In this document: in pieces, positions 20,168-35,100 of the stretch
Numbering within the stretch: position 1 is the stretch's first letter
How the letters are laid out: every line of letters begins with the position of its first letter
From: Myxococcales bacterium
GTDB lineage: Bacteria > Myxococcota_A > Polyangia > Haliangiales > Haliangiaceae
Length of the DNA stretch: 64,000 bases
Direction: 5' to 3'
NCBI GenBank assembly: GCA_016717005.1
Contig: JADJUF010000046.1
Location: 30,409-94,408, forward strand
The notes under the pieces: generated by a model
Told to the model about the DNA's origin: nothing
The model's input: only the letters and a program-made list of their open reading frames with translations
Databases searched by the model: none
Program-made: the position numbers and the translations under genes

Positions 20168-23100
20168 CGCGGGCGGGGGGGGGAACCTGGCGACAGGCCT
20201 CCCTGGAAACTCAGCGCAGCACGACCGGCGGCGTGTCGCCGTCGACCACGCCGTCGTCGTCGGCGTCGAGCACGTACTCGACCACGCCCGGCAGCGGCGT
20301 CAGCGTGGTGCCCGGGTTGTGGCTGCCGGGCGGCAGCGGCGGCAGGAACTGGTTGGACGTGAACTCGCCGGTGGTGTTGACGAGCACCACGGCCAGCCGC
20401 AGCCGCGCGCCCCGCGGCACCGCGCCGCCGGGGTACAGCGCCACCCACGGCACGAACGCCTCGAGCCCCTGCCCGGTCGCCGGCGCCATCGGCGTCGCGC
20501 GGGTGCGGACCGCCCCGAAGTTGATCGCGGCGCGCAGCCAGCCCAGGCTCTGGGGCTGGCCCAGCGGCGGGCGCAGCGCGCGGGCCCCGGCGTCGTCGCG
20601 GAAGTCCTCGACGTGCGGATCGCCGCCGCCGACCGACACGACCGCGAGGTCGGCGCCGAACGCGACCGCCGGCGCCGACACCCGCGACGCCGCCAGCACC
20701 CGGTCGACCGCGCCGATGACGTCGGTGACGCTGCCGGCCGGGCTGCTGAAGCCGGTGCCGGCGCCGGGGTCGACGTCGATCCAGACCTCGACGGTGTTGA
20801 CGTCCCACGCGAACAGGCCCTCGACGCCGAGGTAGAGCCCGTCGGCGGTGGCGTCGAGCCACAGCGCGTCGAGCTGGTTCTGGCCGGCGCCGAACTCGCT
20901 GGCCACCTGCTGCACGACCGCGCGGTGGCGCAGGTCGCCGAGCTCGCCGTCGGGGATCGGCTCGCGGCCCGGCACGATCATCGCGCCGCGATCGAGCTGG
21001 GCCCGGGCGATCGCGTAGATCCAGCGATGATCGATCACCGCGCCGTCGACCAGCGCCGCGCCGGGGCCGTCGGCGAAGACCGGGACCCGGGCGTTGGTGT
21101 GGGCGCCCCAGCGCCAGCGCACCGTCGGATAGGTGCCGGCCGGCGCCGGCGCCACGACCTCGAGGCCGCCGCACTCGTGATCGGCCGTGACGAGCACCGT
21201 GGTGTTGCCGCGGGCCCGGGCCCAGGCCGCGACCGCGGCGACGGTGTCGTCGAACGCCAGCGTCTCCTGGACCGAGTCGATCAGATCCTCGGCGTGGCCG
21301 CCGTGATCGATCCGCCCGCCCTCGATCATGACGAAGAAGCCGTGGGGATCGCGATCGAGCGTGGTCAGCGCGGCCCGCGCCATGTCGAGCAACATCGGCT
21401 CGGTGGTGTCGGGGCGGCGGGCCGCGACGTAGGTCATCAGATCGGGCGTGAACACGCCGAACAGCCGCGGCACCCCGGCCGCGACCGCGGCCGAGAGCTC
21501 GGCGGCGGTGCCGACCCGGGTGTAGCCGGCCAGGTCGAGGTCGTCGTAGAGCCCGTCGTCGGCCCGCACCGAGCCGGGCCCCTGGGGCGCGAAGTACAGC
21601 GAGCCGCCGCCGAGCATCACGTCGGGGTGGGTCACCCGCACCAGCTGATCGGCGATGTCGACGAGCTGGCCGCGCGAGCCGACGTGGGCGGCGAACCCGG
21701 CCGGCGTGGCGTGGGGCAGCGTGGTCGTGGTCACCAGCCCGGTCGACCAGCCGCGGGCGTGGGCGCGCTCGACCAGGGTCTCGACCGCGACGCCGTGGCG
21801 ATCGACGCCGATCGCGCCGTTGTAGGTGTAGACCCCGGTCGCCATCACGGTCGCGGCGGCGGCCGAGTCGGTGATGCCCGACGGGCTGCCGGTCCGGACC
21901 TGGCCGCGGTGCGGCAGCCCCTGCATCGCCAGGCGCCCGGTGGCGCCGTGGCGGTACAGCGACGCGGTGTCCAGCTGCCCGACGCCCATGCCGTCGCCGA
22001 TGAGCAGGATCACCGCGGGCGCGGCCCCGACCCGAGCGTCGAGGCCGGCGTCGCTGGGCGCGTCGATCACGGCGTCGACGCCGGCGTCGGGCTCGGCCCG
22101 CCGCTGATCGCCGCACGCGATCGCCGCGAGCACGATCACGACCGCGGCTCGACGCATCGGAACAGTATCGCGCTGGCCGCGCGCGGGCGCTACGGCGAAC
22201 AGGCCGGCATCAACGTCGCGCAGCTCGGGCGCGTGGCGCCGGTCACCACCGCCTCCGCCCACGCCAGGCCGTGCTCGATCTTGCGCTCGAGCACGGTGTC
22301 GTGGGTCGCGAACGTGTCGGTGCAGACGTCGGGGACGACGCCGTCAGCCTCCAGCTTGGCGATGTCGCACGCGGCCTCGCTGGCGGCCGGCATGACCTGA
22401 TCGGCCAGCCCCTGGATCACCAGCACCGCGGCGCCGGCGGGATCGGCGGTGACGACGTTGGCGCCCAGCCAGGCGTGGAACGATCGGGCCGGCTCGACGC
22501 ACCCGGCGGCGCCGTCGATGCAGGCGAGCATCGCGACGCGGAAGTCGCCGTCGATGAGATCGCGCAGGTGCGGCTGCTGGACGTCGAGCGCGCCGCCCAG
22601 CGGCACGGTGCACAGCGCCTCGATCTCGCCGACGAGGTCGGCGCGCTCGGCGGCCGGGAACGTCTCGGCGGCCCGGTCCGGACCGAGCCGGTTCGCGAAC
22701 CAGCCGTAGTGGCGCAGCACCGCGACCGTCGGCGCCGACAGCCCGGCCAGGCTGGTCAGCAGATCGGGGTTGCGCAGCACCCGCTCGTACCCGAACGAGC
22801 CGACCCGGATCGGCCACTCGGGGGCGATCGCGACGACCGCGCGCAGCGTGCGCGCGCCGGTCAACTCGCGCTCGAGGCCCTGGGCCGACAGCACGACGCC
22901 GCCGCCCTGGCTGTAGCCCAGCGCGATCGTCGGGGCGCCGGTGACGTCGGGGCCCAGGAGCCGCGCCAGCGCGCGCGCGCCGTCGAACAGCTGCGCGGCG
23001 CCCTCGCGGTTGTCGAGGTACGCGTGGACGCCGTCGTTGCCGAGCCCGGCGAAGTCGGGCGCGATGACGGCGTAGCCGAGCCCGGCGAGCGGCAACGCCT

Positions 23101-26100
23101 GGTTGGCGTGCGGCAACGGCTCGCGCGCCGGCGCGCACGCGTCGGCGAGGCCCGAGGTCGAGCGCGCGACCAGCGCGATCGGCACCGGCAGCGCCCGCGG
23201 CACCGTCGGCAGGTACGCGGTGGCGGTGGTGATCGCCGCGGTGCCGTCGGCCCGGACCGTGCGGTAGGCCAGCTTGACGACGCGCGCGCCCGAGGTCGCG
23301 ACGATCGTGGCGCCGGCCGCGTCGGCGGCGGCCTGCAGCGCCGCGGCGTCGAGGGTCGTGCCCGCCGCGCACCGGACCACCGCGCCGCGCTCGGCGGGCA
23401 CCAGCGGGGGCAGCCCAGCCGGCGTCACGAACACCGCGGCCTCGTCGTCATCGCAGCCGGGCAGCGCGACCGCGTAGCCGGCGTCGACGGCGGGCGCCGC
23501 GTCGACGGCGGGCGCGGCGTCGAGCGCCACGGCCGCGTCCGCCCCTGGCGCGACGTCGTCGGCCGCCGGCGTGCCGCCGCAGCCGGCGGTGGCGATCGTC
23601 GCGGCGATGAGGAGCCTGCCTCGCATGCCCCGGGGCATACGATATTTGCCATTGCCATGCAAATAGATTCGAGCGCGCGGTCCCCGGACGACCGTCGCGG
23701 CACGCCGACGCTCGAGGCCCCGACGCCCCGACTCGGACTCGGTTCCGACTCGGTTCCGACTCGGTTCCGACTCGGTTCCGACCCGGTTCCGACTCCGGTT
23801 TTCCGGTTCCGCCTCCGGTTCCGGTTCCGGTTCCGGTTCCGGTTCCGGTTCCGGTCCCGACTCCGGTTCCGGTTCCGGTTCCGGTTCCGGTTCCGGTTCC
23901 GACTCCGGTTCCGGTTCCGACTCCGACTCCGACGCCGACGCCGACGCCGACGCCGGAGTCCCCCCTGCACCTGCCTGGGTTCGGCGACCAACCCTCTCGA
24001 ATTTCAGATGTCGATCTTGTCGCCCGGGCCGTGGCTGCTGCCGCCGCTGCTGCCGCCGCTGCTGCCGCCCGAGCGCTTGACCAGCTTGATGTTGACCGAG
24101 GCGTCGCTGGTGTACGTCAACTTCTTGTCGTAGCTGCGATAGCCGGCGGCCTTGGCCACGACCCGCACCGTCTTCTTGCCGTTCTTGAGCTGGATCCCGA
24201 TCGAGCCGCCGGTGACGAACGCGCCGTCCACGGTGATCGTCGCGTCCGCCGGTGTGACCGAGAAGGTCAGCGTCGCGGTCACGATCGCCGGCTGGGCGCT
24301 CCCCGATCCGCTTCCGACGGCGGAGCCCGCGCCGGAGCCCGCGGCGACGTCCGAGCCCGCGCCCGCGGCGACGCCCGAGCCCGAGCCCGAGCCCGCGGCG
24401 ACGTCCGAGCCCGCGCCTGAGCCCGCGGCGACGTCCGCGCCCGAGCCCGCGGCGACGTCCGAGCCCGAGCCTGAGCCCGCGGCGACGTCCGCGCCCGCGC
24501 CCGCGGCGACGTCCGCGCCCGAGCCCGAGCCCGCGGCGCCGTCGGAACCCGCGGCCGGGCCGGCGGTGCCCGCGGCGACATCGGGGGTCGGCGCCGAGTC
24601 CGAGCCCGAGCCGGTCGTCGACGGGTCGGCGACGGCCTCGTCCTTCGCGGTGCCGAGGCCGAAGTACAGGCCCGAGAACGTGCCGGCGGCGACGCCGATC
24701 GACACGAGCACGGGCACGATCTTGGGGGTGCCGCCGCGGCGGGGTTGCATCGGTTGGCTCATGGATTCCTCGTTGGGCTACAGATCACCAGCGACGACCA
24801 GACCGCCGCCACCCGCTTGGACCCACGGGGCCAGGCGAACCTTGGGCGCGATCGCGTACTCGTCGAACGTCTCGCGGCGCTGGCGGGCGCGCTCGCCGTG
24901 GACGCGCGCCTTGGGTCGGTACACCTTCACGTAATAGAACGAGAGCACGCCGGCGGCGACGATCGTGCCGGCGATCAGCCCGTCGGTCACCAGCGCGAGC
25001 CGGCGCCCCGACACCCGCGCGTCCTCGCGATCCTGCGCAGTGCCGTCGGTGCTGGTGAAGTCGCCGTGGCGGCCGATCGCCATGATCCCGGCGGCGGTGG
25101 CGCCGCCGAGCAGCCCGACCGTGAGCGCGCCGCCGATGTACAGCGGCACCTTGCTCGGCGCGGGCGGCACGATGATCTCGGGCTTGGGCGGCGGCGGCGG
25201 CCGCGGTGGCTCGACGATGATCTCGATCGAGTTCAGCTCGAACGTGCGCTCGGACTCGCTGCCGGTCTCGACCGTCAGCGCCTGCTCGAGCGGCTGGTAG
25301 CCGTCGGCGGTGAACGACAGCGTGTAGTCGCCGGCCGGCAGGAACAGCGGATCGGCCAGCGGGCTCACGCCGATCTCGGTGCCGGACAGCGCGACGTGGG
25401 TGCCGTCCGGCACGATCACCAGCGAGACCACGCCGACGTTGAGCTTGGCGGCCTCGAGCCGACGCTCGGCGTCGGCCTTGAGCGCCGGATCGGGCTCCGC
25501 GACCTGGGTCAAGAACCGGCGGTAGTCGCGCGCGGCCTCGGCGGTGCGCCCGAGCTTGTCCAGGGCGATGGCGATCGGGAACAGGATCTGCGGGTTTGGC
25601 ACCAGCTCGAACGCCTTCTGGTACGCGGCCAGCGCGCGCTCGTACTGGGCCTGGGCGTCCGCGGCCTTCTTGCGCCGCGTGAAGTAGTCGCCCTTCTTCA
25701 AGAACGCGTCGCCGCCGTCGAGCAGCTTGCGGGCCGCGGCCTTGGCCTCGGCCGGATCCATCGCTGGCGCCTCGTCGGGCTCGACCACGTCAGGATCGGC
25801 GTCGGGCCCGGCGTCCGGCGCCGGCTCGTCCGCGAGCGCCAGCGACGCCGCCGCGCAGATCATGACCATGACGATGCCCCCGAGGCGCATCCGGGTAGCT
25901 CCCATGGTGACAGTCTACACCGTCGGCGCGGCCCGGTCAGCCCCGGCGCAGCCCGCCGTGGACCTGGGTGACGTACGCGAGGGTCGCCAGCGGGTGCCCG
26001 ACCAGGTGGAGCACGATCGACAGCATCGCGTCGCGCCCGCGCACCCGCACGTCGGGGGCGGCGTCGACCGCGCGCGCGTCGATCAACGGCACGTCCGCGA

Positions 26101-29100
26101 GCTGCTGCAGGTACGCCCGGGCCTCGTCGTCGAGCGGGCGCACGCCCAGCCCGGTCGAGCGAGCCGCGCACGCGCCGCACACGACGCCACCCCGCGCCGG
26201 ATCGAACACCGCGCCGGCGCCGAGCTCGTGGGCCTCGCACGCGGCGCAGTGATCGAGCACCACCGCCGAGCCCAGCTGCGCGCACAGCGTCAGCTCGAAC
26301 GCGCGCAGCAGCGACGGCGACGGGCCGGCCCCCAGCGCCCGCCACAGCTCGACCACCAGATCGAGCAGCGCCGGCTCGACGGCCTCGGGCGGCGCCAGCT
26401 CGCGCACCAGCTCGAGGGCGTAGCTCGCGTGCCCGAGCATGATCGGATCGCTGGCGAGCGCGCGGTGATCCTCGACCAGCTCGGTGCCCTCGAGGCTCCA
26501 CAGCTCCGCGCCGCGCCGCCGCCGCCCGAGCGTGGCCGCGAGCACCGTCAGCATCTCGAGCCCAGCGGCGAACCGGCGCTTCGAGCGTCGGGCGCCGCGC
26601 GCGACCGCGCCCACCCGGCCGTGGCTGCGCGTGAACAGCGTGACGATCACGTCGGACTCGCCGACGGCGGTGCGCCCGAGCACGAGCGCGTCGGTGGTGA
26701 ACGCGACCTCGGCGCCCCCGTCGGTCACGGGCACACGTCGGTCACGGGCACACGTCGGTCACGGGCGCACGTCGGTCACAGGCGGCCGCGCCGGCTCACC
26801 CGAGCTCGACCGAGGTCGGCGTCGGCGCGCGGGTGATCCCCTCGCCGGTCGAGCTCGGGCGCCGCATCAGGTACGACAGCGTCAGCGTGGCCACGATCAG
26901 CAGGATGATCACCGCGAGCGTCAGGCCGCCCTGGCGGCTCCCGCGCTCCTGGTCGAGCAGCGCCGGCGGCAGGAAGCTGCGCCAGCCGCCGTCGCGGGCC
27001 CGCGCGCGCTCCTCGCGGGCCTGCTCGGCCTCCTCGGGGTGATCGTCGTCGATCGTCAGGGTCGGGGCGGCCAGCGGACGGCTCAGCCGCGGCGGCACGA
27101 TCCGCACTGACGACGACGCCCGCGGCGTCGGCTCGGTCACGACCGCCGCGAAGGCCACGGCCGCGGCCGCAGGCGTCGGGTCCACCACCTCGCTCGCCTC
27201 GCTCGCCTCGGCGACGGTCGGCGCAGTCGCCCCGAGCGTCGACACGCTCGCGACGGGCGGCACCGGCGACGGCTCGTCGAACAGCGCCTCGGCTTCGGCC
27301 CGCAGCTCCTCCGGCACGACCGCCGCGGCCATCTCGACGCTCTTGCGCACGAACCGACCGCGGGCGTCGCGCTCGCGCGCGCCGGTGACGGGGCCCGTGA
27401 CGGTAGCCGCGCGGCGCGTCGTGCGCCGGGCGGGCGGTGCAGCGGCGATCTCGACGCTCGCCGCGGCCTCGACCACCGGCACGGCCTCGACGACCGGCGC
27501 GGCCGCGACGCTCGCCGCGGCCGCGACGACCTGCGCGGGCTGCTCGGCGGTGCTCAGGATGCGCGGGACCGAGGTCACCGGGGCCGCGGTCATCGGCCGG
27601 GCCGCCGACGACATCGGCGCGAGCGACGCCATCGAGTCGAGCAGCGCCTGGGCCTGCGGCGACGCCACCGGCGCGGCCTCGAAGCCACAGCCGCTGTAGC
27701 GCGCCAGGGCCTCGTCGACCGACAGGCCGACGCAGCGGGCGTAGCCGCGCAGGAAGCCCCGCACGAAGACGTCGGCCGGCAGCTCGTGCCAGCGCGCTTC
27801 CTCGAGACTGTCGAGGGTGCGCAGCGGGATCCGGGTCACGCGGGCCACCTGCTCGCGGGCGAAACCGCGGGCCTCGCGGCCCTGCACCAGCCACCGGGAC
27901 AGCGCGCTGCGGGCGCTGGCGGTCTCGTCGGTGACGACGCCGTCAGAGGGCATGCGTCGGCCCGAAACCCGGGCCGCACGCTCCACCGCCGAGACCAGCG
28001 CGCCGCTCTTGCCGGGCGGGGTCGTCGGGGTCGTCGTCGGACTTGGGCCTCGAGGCGTGGCGCGGGTCACTCGGCGCCTCCTACGGTGAATGAAGCGGTG
28101 CGGCACTGGGCGGCGATACAGCTCGCCGGCGCGCGCGACAGGCACAGGGCCTGGGCCGCGCGCGCGTCGTCGAGGAGACCTTGTTCCAGTCGCGCCTTCA
28201 TGAGGTAAAGAGCAGCTTCCTGCGGCGAGTGGCAGTCCGGTTGGTCGCTAACTTCCTGAAACTGCTCGGCGGCTTTTTCCCATTCTTCGCGGGCAAAGTA
28301 AACACGTCCGAGCCGATAAGTTGCCACGCACATCCCGGGCTGAAACTGCACCGCCTGGCGCAGCTCCTGAAGGCCGAAACCAGGTCGTTCTTGGCGAAGT
28401 GGGCCCAGCCCAGGTGGGCCCGCGTGAGCCCCGGGCTGACGAGCCGCGCCGGGTTGGACAGGGCCTGGTCGAACGCCTCCAGCGCCCGATCGGTGTCGCC
28501 GAGCAACAGCGCCGCGGTGCCGGCGTTGGACCAGGCCTCACCGAACTCCGGCGCGAGCGCGACCGCCTTGCGGAAGTCGGCCTCGGCCAGGCCCAGCTCG
28601 TCCTCGACCTCCTTGCGCAGCGCCTCGGCGTCGATGCCGGTCAGGCATCCCTCGACCTCGACCAGGCTCTGGGCCGCGATCGCCCGCAGGTGATGGACCA
28701 GGCCGCGGAGGTTGTAGGCCTCCTCGTTGGTGTTGAGGTACGCGATGGCCTTGTTGGCCTCGGCCTCGGCCGCCTCGAGCTGGTTCTTCAGCAGGAAGTC
28801 CCGGGCGAGCGCCAGCCGTGTCTCGCTCTTGGCGGGATTGCCCTCGGTCCGCGGACACGCGGTGGCAAACACGCTGGCCAGAAGTACAAAACTAAGCAGT
28901 TTTGACATGTTACGAGACTCGCGAGGGTGAGCTTGCCGACGGCGACGCGACTTTGTCAACCGTCTGGGGCGATCCCGCCTTTCCCGCCCGTCGTGATATT
29001 GAGGCGGGCATGACCGCGCCCGGCCCGCTCGACCCGACCCGCACCATGACCTTGACGTCGTCGGGCGGGACCACGCTCCACGCCGAGGCCTTCGTGCCCG

Positions 29101-32100
29101 AGGCGCCGCGCGCAGTCGCGCTGATGGTCCACGGCTACGCCGAACACTGCGGCCGCTACCGCGAGGTCGCGCACGTGCTCCACGACGCCGGGTGCGCGGT
29201 GCTGGGGTTCGACGTCCGCGGCCACGGGCGCTCGTCGGGCAAGCGCGGCTTCATCGGCAGCTTCCGCGAGTACCGCGAGGACCTCGACGCCGCCCGCGCC
29301 GCTGCGGCCGCGCTGGCGCCCGGCGCGCCGCTGTTCCTGGTCGCGCACTCGAACGGCTCGCTGATCAGCCTCGCGGCGCTGACCGACGCCGTCCCGTTCG
29401 CGTGCGTCGGCGCGGTGCTGTCGTCGCCGTTCCTGGCGCTGCGCCTGGCGGTGCCGGCGCCGAAGATCTGGCTGGCCCGGGCGGCCAGCACGATCTACCC
29501 GGCGTTCTCGCAGAAGAACGACCTACGCCCGACCGACCTCACCAGCGATCCCGCCAAGCAGGCCGAGCGCGTCGCCGACACGCTGTGCCATGACGTGGCC
29601 TCGGCGCGCTGGTTCACCGAGGCGCGCGCGGCCCAGGCCAAGGTCGAGGCCCACGCTGGGCGCATCGCGGTGCCGACGCTGTGGCTGATCGGCGGCGACG
29701 ATCCCATCGCCGATCCCGTGGCGTCCGAGCGGATCGCCCGGACCGTGCCGGGCGCCGACGTCCGGGTGCTGGCCGGCTACAAGCACGAGGTCTGGAACGA
29801 GCGCGAACGGTCGGTGCCGCTGGCCGCGCTGGCCGAGTTCGCGCGCACGATCGCGGGCTGATCGCGGCGCTGATCGCGGGCTGATCGCGGGCTGATCGCG
29901 GGCTGATCGCGGGCGCGCGGGGGGGGGCGGCCGGCGCGGGGGGGCCGGGGGGCGCGGGGGGGCGCGGGGGCCCGGGGGGGGCGCGGGGCGGGGGGGGGGG
30001 CCGGGGGGGGGGGGGGGGGCTGGGCGGGGGGGGGGGGGGGGCTGGGGGGGCGGGGGGGGGCCCCGGGGGGGCCGGGGGGCCCCGGGGGGCGGGGGGGGGG
30101 CGGGGGGCGCGCGGGGGGGGGGGTCGCGGACGAATCACTCGTCGCCGGCGGCTGCTATACTCGCCGGGTGCTGCTCGCGTGCATGTGCAACCAACCCCAG
30201 CGTCTCGGCGAGGCGCTGGCGCCGCTCGGCCTCGCCGTGCCGGGGCCGGTCGGGCGATGGGCGATGGCGTGGGTGCACGGCGGCGAGATCCTGGTCGCGC
30301 GCACGCCGCGCCCGACCGAGGGTGACCTGGCGCTGGGGCCGGCCATGGCCGAGCCCCACAGCGACTGCGTGCTGGTCACGGCGCGCCCGACCAGCGACGC
30401 CGGCGATCCCGACGATCTGCCGCCGTTCCGGTTCCGGCGCTGGATGCTGTCCGAGGATCCCACCCTCGCGATCCCGGCCGAGGCGTGGGCGGCGCTCGTG
30501 TCCCACGTGCCCGACTTCCTGCGCCGCAACCTGCGCGGCCGCACCACCGCCGAGCTGACGCTGCACACGATCGTGGCGCTGCTCCACGATCAGGGCCGCG
30601 CCGACGATCTGACCCTGCGCATCGCCGATCTGGCGCGGGTCGTGGTCGAGGCCACCAGCCTGGTGCGCGACAGCACCGAGCGTGCCGGCCTGACGCCGAG
30701 CGGCGGCGTCGTGGCCGCGTCCAACAGCCGGGCGCTGGCGATCGTCGCGCGCGACCAGCCGCTGGCGATCCACGCGCTGCACGTGACCAACGATCGCGGC
30801 CAGCGCGATCCGTCGTTCCGCGGCGTGCTCGTCACCGCCGGGATGCCGCCGACGACCAGCTCCGACGATCCCGATGCGCGCGTGCCCGAGCTGGTGCCGG
30901 CCGGCTCGCTGGTCACGGTCAGCCGCGACCTGCACCTCACGATCGCCCCGCTCGGGCGATGACCGGGGGACGGTGTCAACGTTGACAACCTTCGGGGGCG
31001 ACCCGGGCGCGCCCCGGGTGCGCGCGCGACCTGCCGGCGCAGCGGATCAGCTCGTCGGCCTCGGCCCGCGGGCCGGCCGTGCGCACGACCGCCTGCGCAG
31101 CGGACCAGCTCGTCGGCCTCGGCCCGCGGCGCCGGCACGATCGCCTGCTCAGCGGACCAGCTCGTAGGCCTCGGCCCGCTGGGCCTTGACGCCGCCCTTG
31201 CCCGCCGCCGCCGACGCGGGCGGCGCCGCGAAGTTGGCCTGGGCCGCGCCGGTGTAGCGGCGCACCTTGCGGTCGAGCTCGGCGTCGCCGAGATCCGCCG
31301 CGGTGGCCGACGCCTCGGTGGTACGGACCCGGAGGATCGTCTGGGCGCGGTCGATGTCGCCCTCGGCGTAGGCGCCGGCGGCCTCGTCGATCGCCATCGC
31401 GGTGCGGGCCTCCTCGACCATCCGGACGATCGCGCCGTCGCGGCCCCGCGCCACCAGCGCGGCGTCGGTGGTCACGGTCGCGCGGGCGTCGGCCGTGCGC
31501 TCGACCTGCCCGCCGCCGACCAGGCGGTAGCGCCAGGTGACCGCGGCCACGTCGACGGTGGCGGTCGCGGCCAGCTCGGTGCGCAGCCGCACGACGACCT
31601 TGGCGTGCTGGCCGGCGCGCAGATCCGACACCGGCACCCGGACCACGCCGGCGCTGTCGCGCTCGAACGGATAGCCGAGGACGCCGACGATGGTCACGCC
31701 CGGCGCCGCGGTCACGAGGACCTCGCCGGCGGCGATCACGGTCTGGCCGAGGCTGTCGAGCTCGCGCACGAACATGTCGGCCAGCGCGGTGCCGCGCTCG
31801 ACGTAGTAGTAGTTGCCGCGGCCGGCCGACGCGATGCCGGCCATGACGTGCTCGTTGTACTCGACGCCGAGCCCGACCGCCGAGATCGAGACGCCCTGGG
31901 CGGCGCGGGTGGCGGCGAAGCGGATCAGCTCCGACGGGCGGGTGATGCCGTCGGTGGGCTTGCCGTCGGACAGGAGCACGACCCGCCGGACGTCGCGGGT
32001 CGAGCGGCGCAGCTCGTCGGTGCCGGCCCACAGGGCCGCCGAGATGCCGGTGTCGCCGCGGGCGACCAGCCGGTCGACCGCCGCCCGCAGCGCGGCCTTG

Positions 32101-35100
32101 CCGGCGGCGTCGGCCATCGTCAGCGGCACGTCGATGGTCACGTCGCTCGAGTAGCTGATCAGCGACGCCTCGTCGTCCGGGGCCAGCCGATCGATCAGCG
32201 TCAGCGCCGCGGCCTTGGCCTGGGCCAGGGCCTCACCCTCCATCGAGCCGCTGCGATCGATCACGATCGCGAGGCTGGCGGGCGTGCGCCGGGCCAGGTC
32301 CGCGGCCGGCGCGGTCAGCGCCACCGCGAGGTAGGTCTCGCTGGCGCCGGCCAGGACGTGGCTCGACGTCAACCCCACGACCAGGCCCTCGGCGGTCCGG
32401 GGCGGCGGCGCAGCCGGGCGCGGGCGCGGTCGCTGCGCCAGGAGCGCGGCGCCGATCGCGGCGGCCGCGGCGGTGGCCAGCACCAGGCCGGTGCGGAGGC
32501 GATGGCGACGGGGGGTTGCGACCGGGATCGACGTCATGACAAGGTCGAACGCACGCCCTGCCCCCGCGGATCTACTGGCCCCTTCCGCCCTGCGACCGCG
32601 AGCCGCGATCTCGGCACTTGACACGTCGCGTTATCGGAATAATGCTACGCGTCATGATGAACGCTCAGGATCGCAAGCGGCAGGAACGAGAAGCCCGTCG
32701 GCACCGTATCCAGGACGCAGCGCGCCCGGTCTTCTTCGAGCGCGGGTTCGCCCGCGCGTCGATCGAGGACATCGCGAAGCAGGCTCAGCTCTCGGTCGGT
32801 GCCATCTACCTGTACTTCAAGTCGAAGGAGGACCTGTACCTCTCGATCCTGGAGCGCAGCCTGCGGGCGGTCGGCGACAGCCTGGCCAGCGCCGACGACC
32901 CGCGGTCCGCCTGGGACACGCTGTCGGCCTGGCGCGCCGCCGAGCCCGAGAGCGCCCGGGCCCTGGCGATGGTGGCGCGGCCCGAGCTGCGCGCGACCCT
33001 GACCCAGGACGTGGCCGATGGCCTGGCCGTCGCGATCCACCAGGTGCGGTCGGCCCTGATCGCGTCGGTCACCCGCGCCGAGGCCAACCGGATCTACCGG
33101 ACGTGTGACGCCGGCGCGGTCGGCGAGGCGCTGTGGGCGACGTTTCTGGGCGCGTGCGCGGTCGAGGCCGCCGCCGTCAACGTCGGTGGCTCGGCCCCGG
33201 TCGCCGCCGATCTGTTCGGCGTGATCGACGGCAGCCTGCGCGCGACCCAGGTCCGCGCCGCCGCCTGAGCGCACGGCGGGCGCCCGCTCACATCGAGCGG
33301 GCCAGGCCGAGCCCAGGGCCACAGGCCGAGCCCGGCGACGATCCAGGTCGGCGGCCGCCCGCTCACATCGAGCGGGCCAGGCCGAGCCCGGCGACGATCC
33401 AGGTCGGCGGCCGCCCGCTCACATCGAGCGGGCCAGGCCGAGCCCGGCGACGATCCAGGTCGACTTGTAGTCGCCCCAGTTGACGAACACCTCGAGCGGC
33501 GTCGCCGAGGTGTCGCGGATCGGGTTGACCTGGGGCGCGACGCCGACCGACGGATCGACGTGGCGCTCGCCCATCGTCGCGAACGCGAACACAAGGTCGA
33601 CGTTCCAGCCACCGACGCGGTAGCCGAGGCCGCCGGCGACGAGGTGCTTGGCGCCGTCGACGGTCAGGACCGACAGGTACTCGGTCGGCGACGCCGCGGT
33701 CTCGTAGCTGTAGCCGGCGCGCACGGTCAGCGGCGTCGACGCGCTGGGCTGGCCCTCGACGCCGAGCTGGACCGCGTAGGTGTCGTCGAAGTTGCGCGGC
33801 AGGTGGATCGGCCCGAACTCGTAGGTGCCGACCCCGGGGGCGCCGACGATCCGCACGTCCTTGGGCTCGATCAGGATCTCCTCGTGGGCCGACCACAGCT
33901 CGACGTCGAGCGCGGCCTCGATGCGCCAGCGCCCGGGCCGGACCTCGACCCCGGCACGGATCGCCGCCGGGAGGGTCATCGAGACGTCGGCGCGGTCGCC
34001 CTCGACCGACGCGCCGTTGAAGAAGCCCGACGACGGCAGCCGCGACGACAGCGTGCCCTGCCCGCTCACCGACACCGGCAGCTGGAAGGCGGCGCCGAAC
34101 GTGACCTTGTCGGTGGCGTCGAGCTGCAGCCCGACCGAGCCCGACGGCTGGAAGTAGCTCTGCTGCTCGATCCGGTTGAGCGAGTCGAACTCGGGGTCCT
34201 CGGGCGCGCACACGGTCTGGCCCGGGCAGCCCGACAGGACGATGTCCGAGGTCAGCGCGACCACGTGGTTCTGCAAGGTCGCGCCCAGGCGCAGCCGCTC
34301 GCCCACGCGCACGGCCACGCCGAAGCCGAGCGTCGCGATGATCGACTTCGACATGTCGACCGACGAGTAGCGCTGCGGCCCCTCGGCGTCGAACTTCGCC
34401 AGGCCCGCGTACGGCGCCCAGACGCCGCCGCCGACGATCACCTTGTCGTTGACGCGGTGGACGTAGGCCAGCGACGGCACCGGCAGCCCCGGCGCCTGGT
34501 TGGACACGCTGGGCTCGGCCCCGCCGCCCGAGTTGGTGCGGGCGTAGTCGGCCGACTGGTGCACGAACCCGGCGTCGGCGACGACGCCCCAGCGGCGCAG
34601 GTTGGCGAGGCCGGCCGGGTTGAACCACATCGCCGACGCGTCGTCGGCGCCGGCCACGAACGCGCCGGCGCGGCCGGTGGCGCGGACCCCGCGGGTGGGC
34701 AGGTACATGCCGCCGGCGGTGGCCAGCGACGGGAGGAGGACGGCCGCGACGGCGGTCGCGAGGGACAGGCGGGACATGTGGCTCACGGCGCTGGGGGCGG
34801 CTACAGGTTGCGCGACTTGATGATGGCGATGAACTTGCGCAGGCCCCGCTGCTCCTCGTCGAGGAAGTCGGCGACGCCGCCCAGGATCGAGCCGTAGTCC
34901 TCGGCGGTCAGGCGCTCGCCCAGGTCCTCGTACGGGCGGGCCCGCAGCACCTCCGTCAGCCCGTCGACCAGATCGCCGACCGCGGTCCGGCCCGGGCGAT
35001 CCTCGTCGTAGAGGTTGACCATCATCCGCGCCAGCGCGCGGTTGTCGTCGACGGTCCGGGCCCGCTTGACGAACTCGAGGTGGGCCTCGAGCCAGCCCTT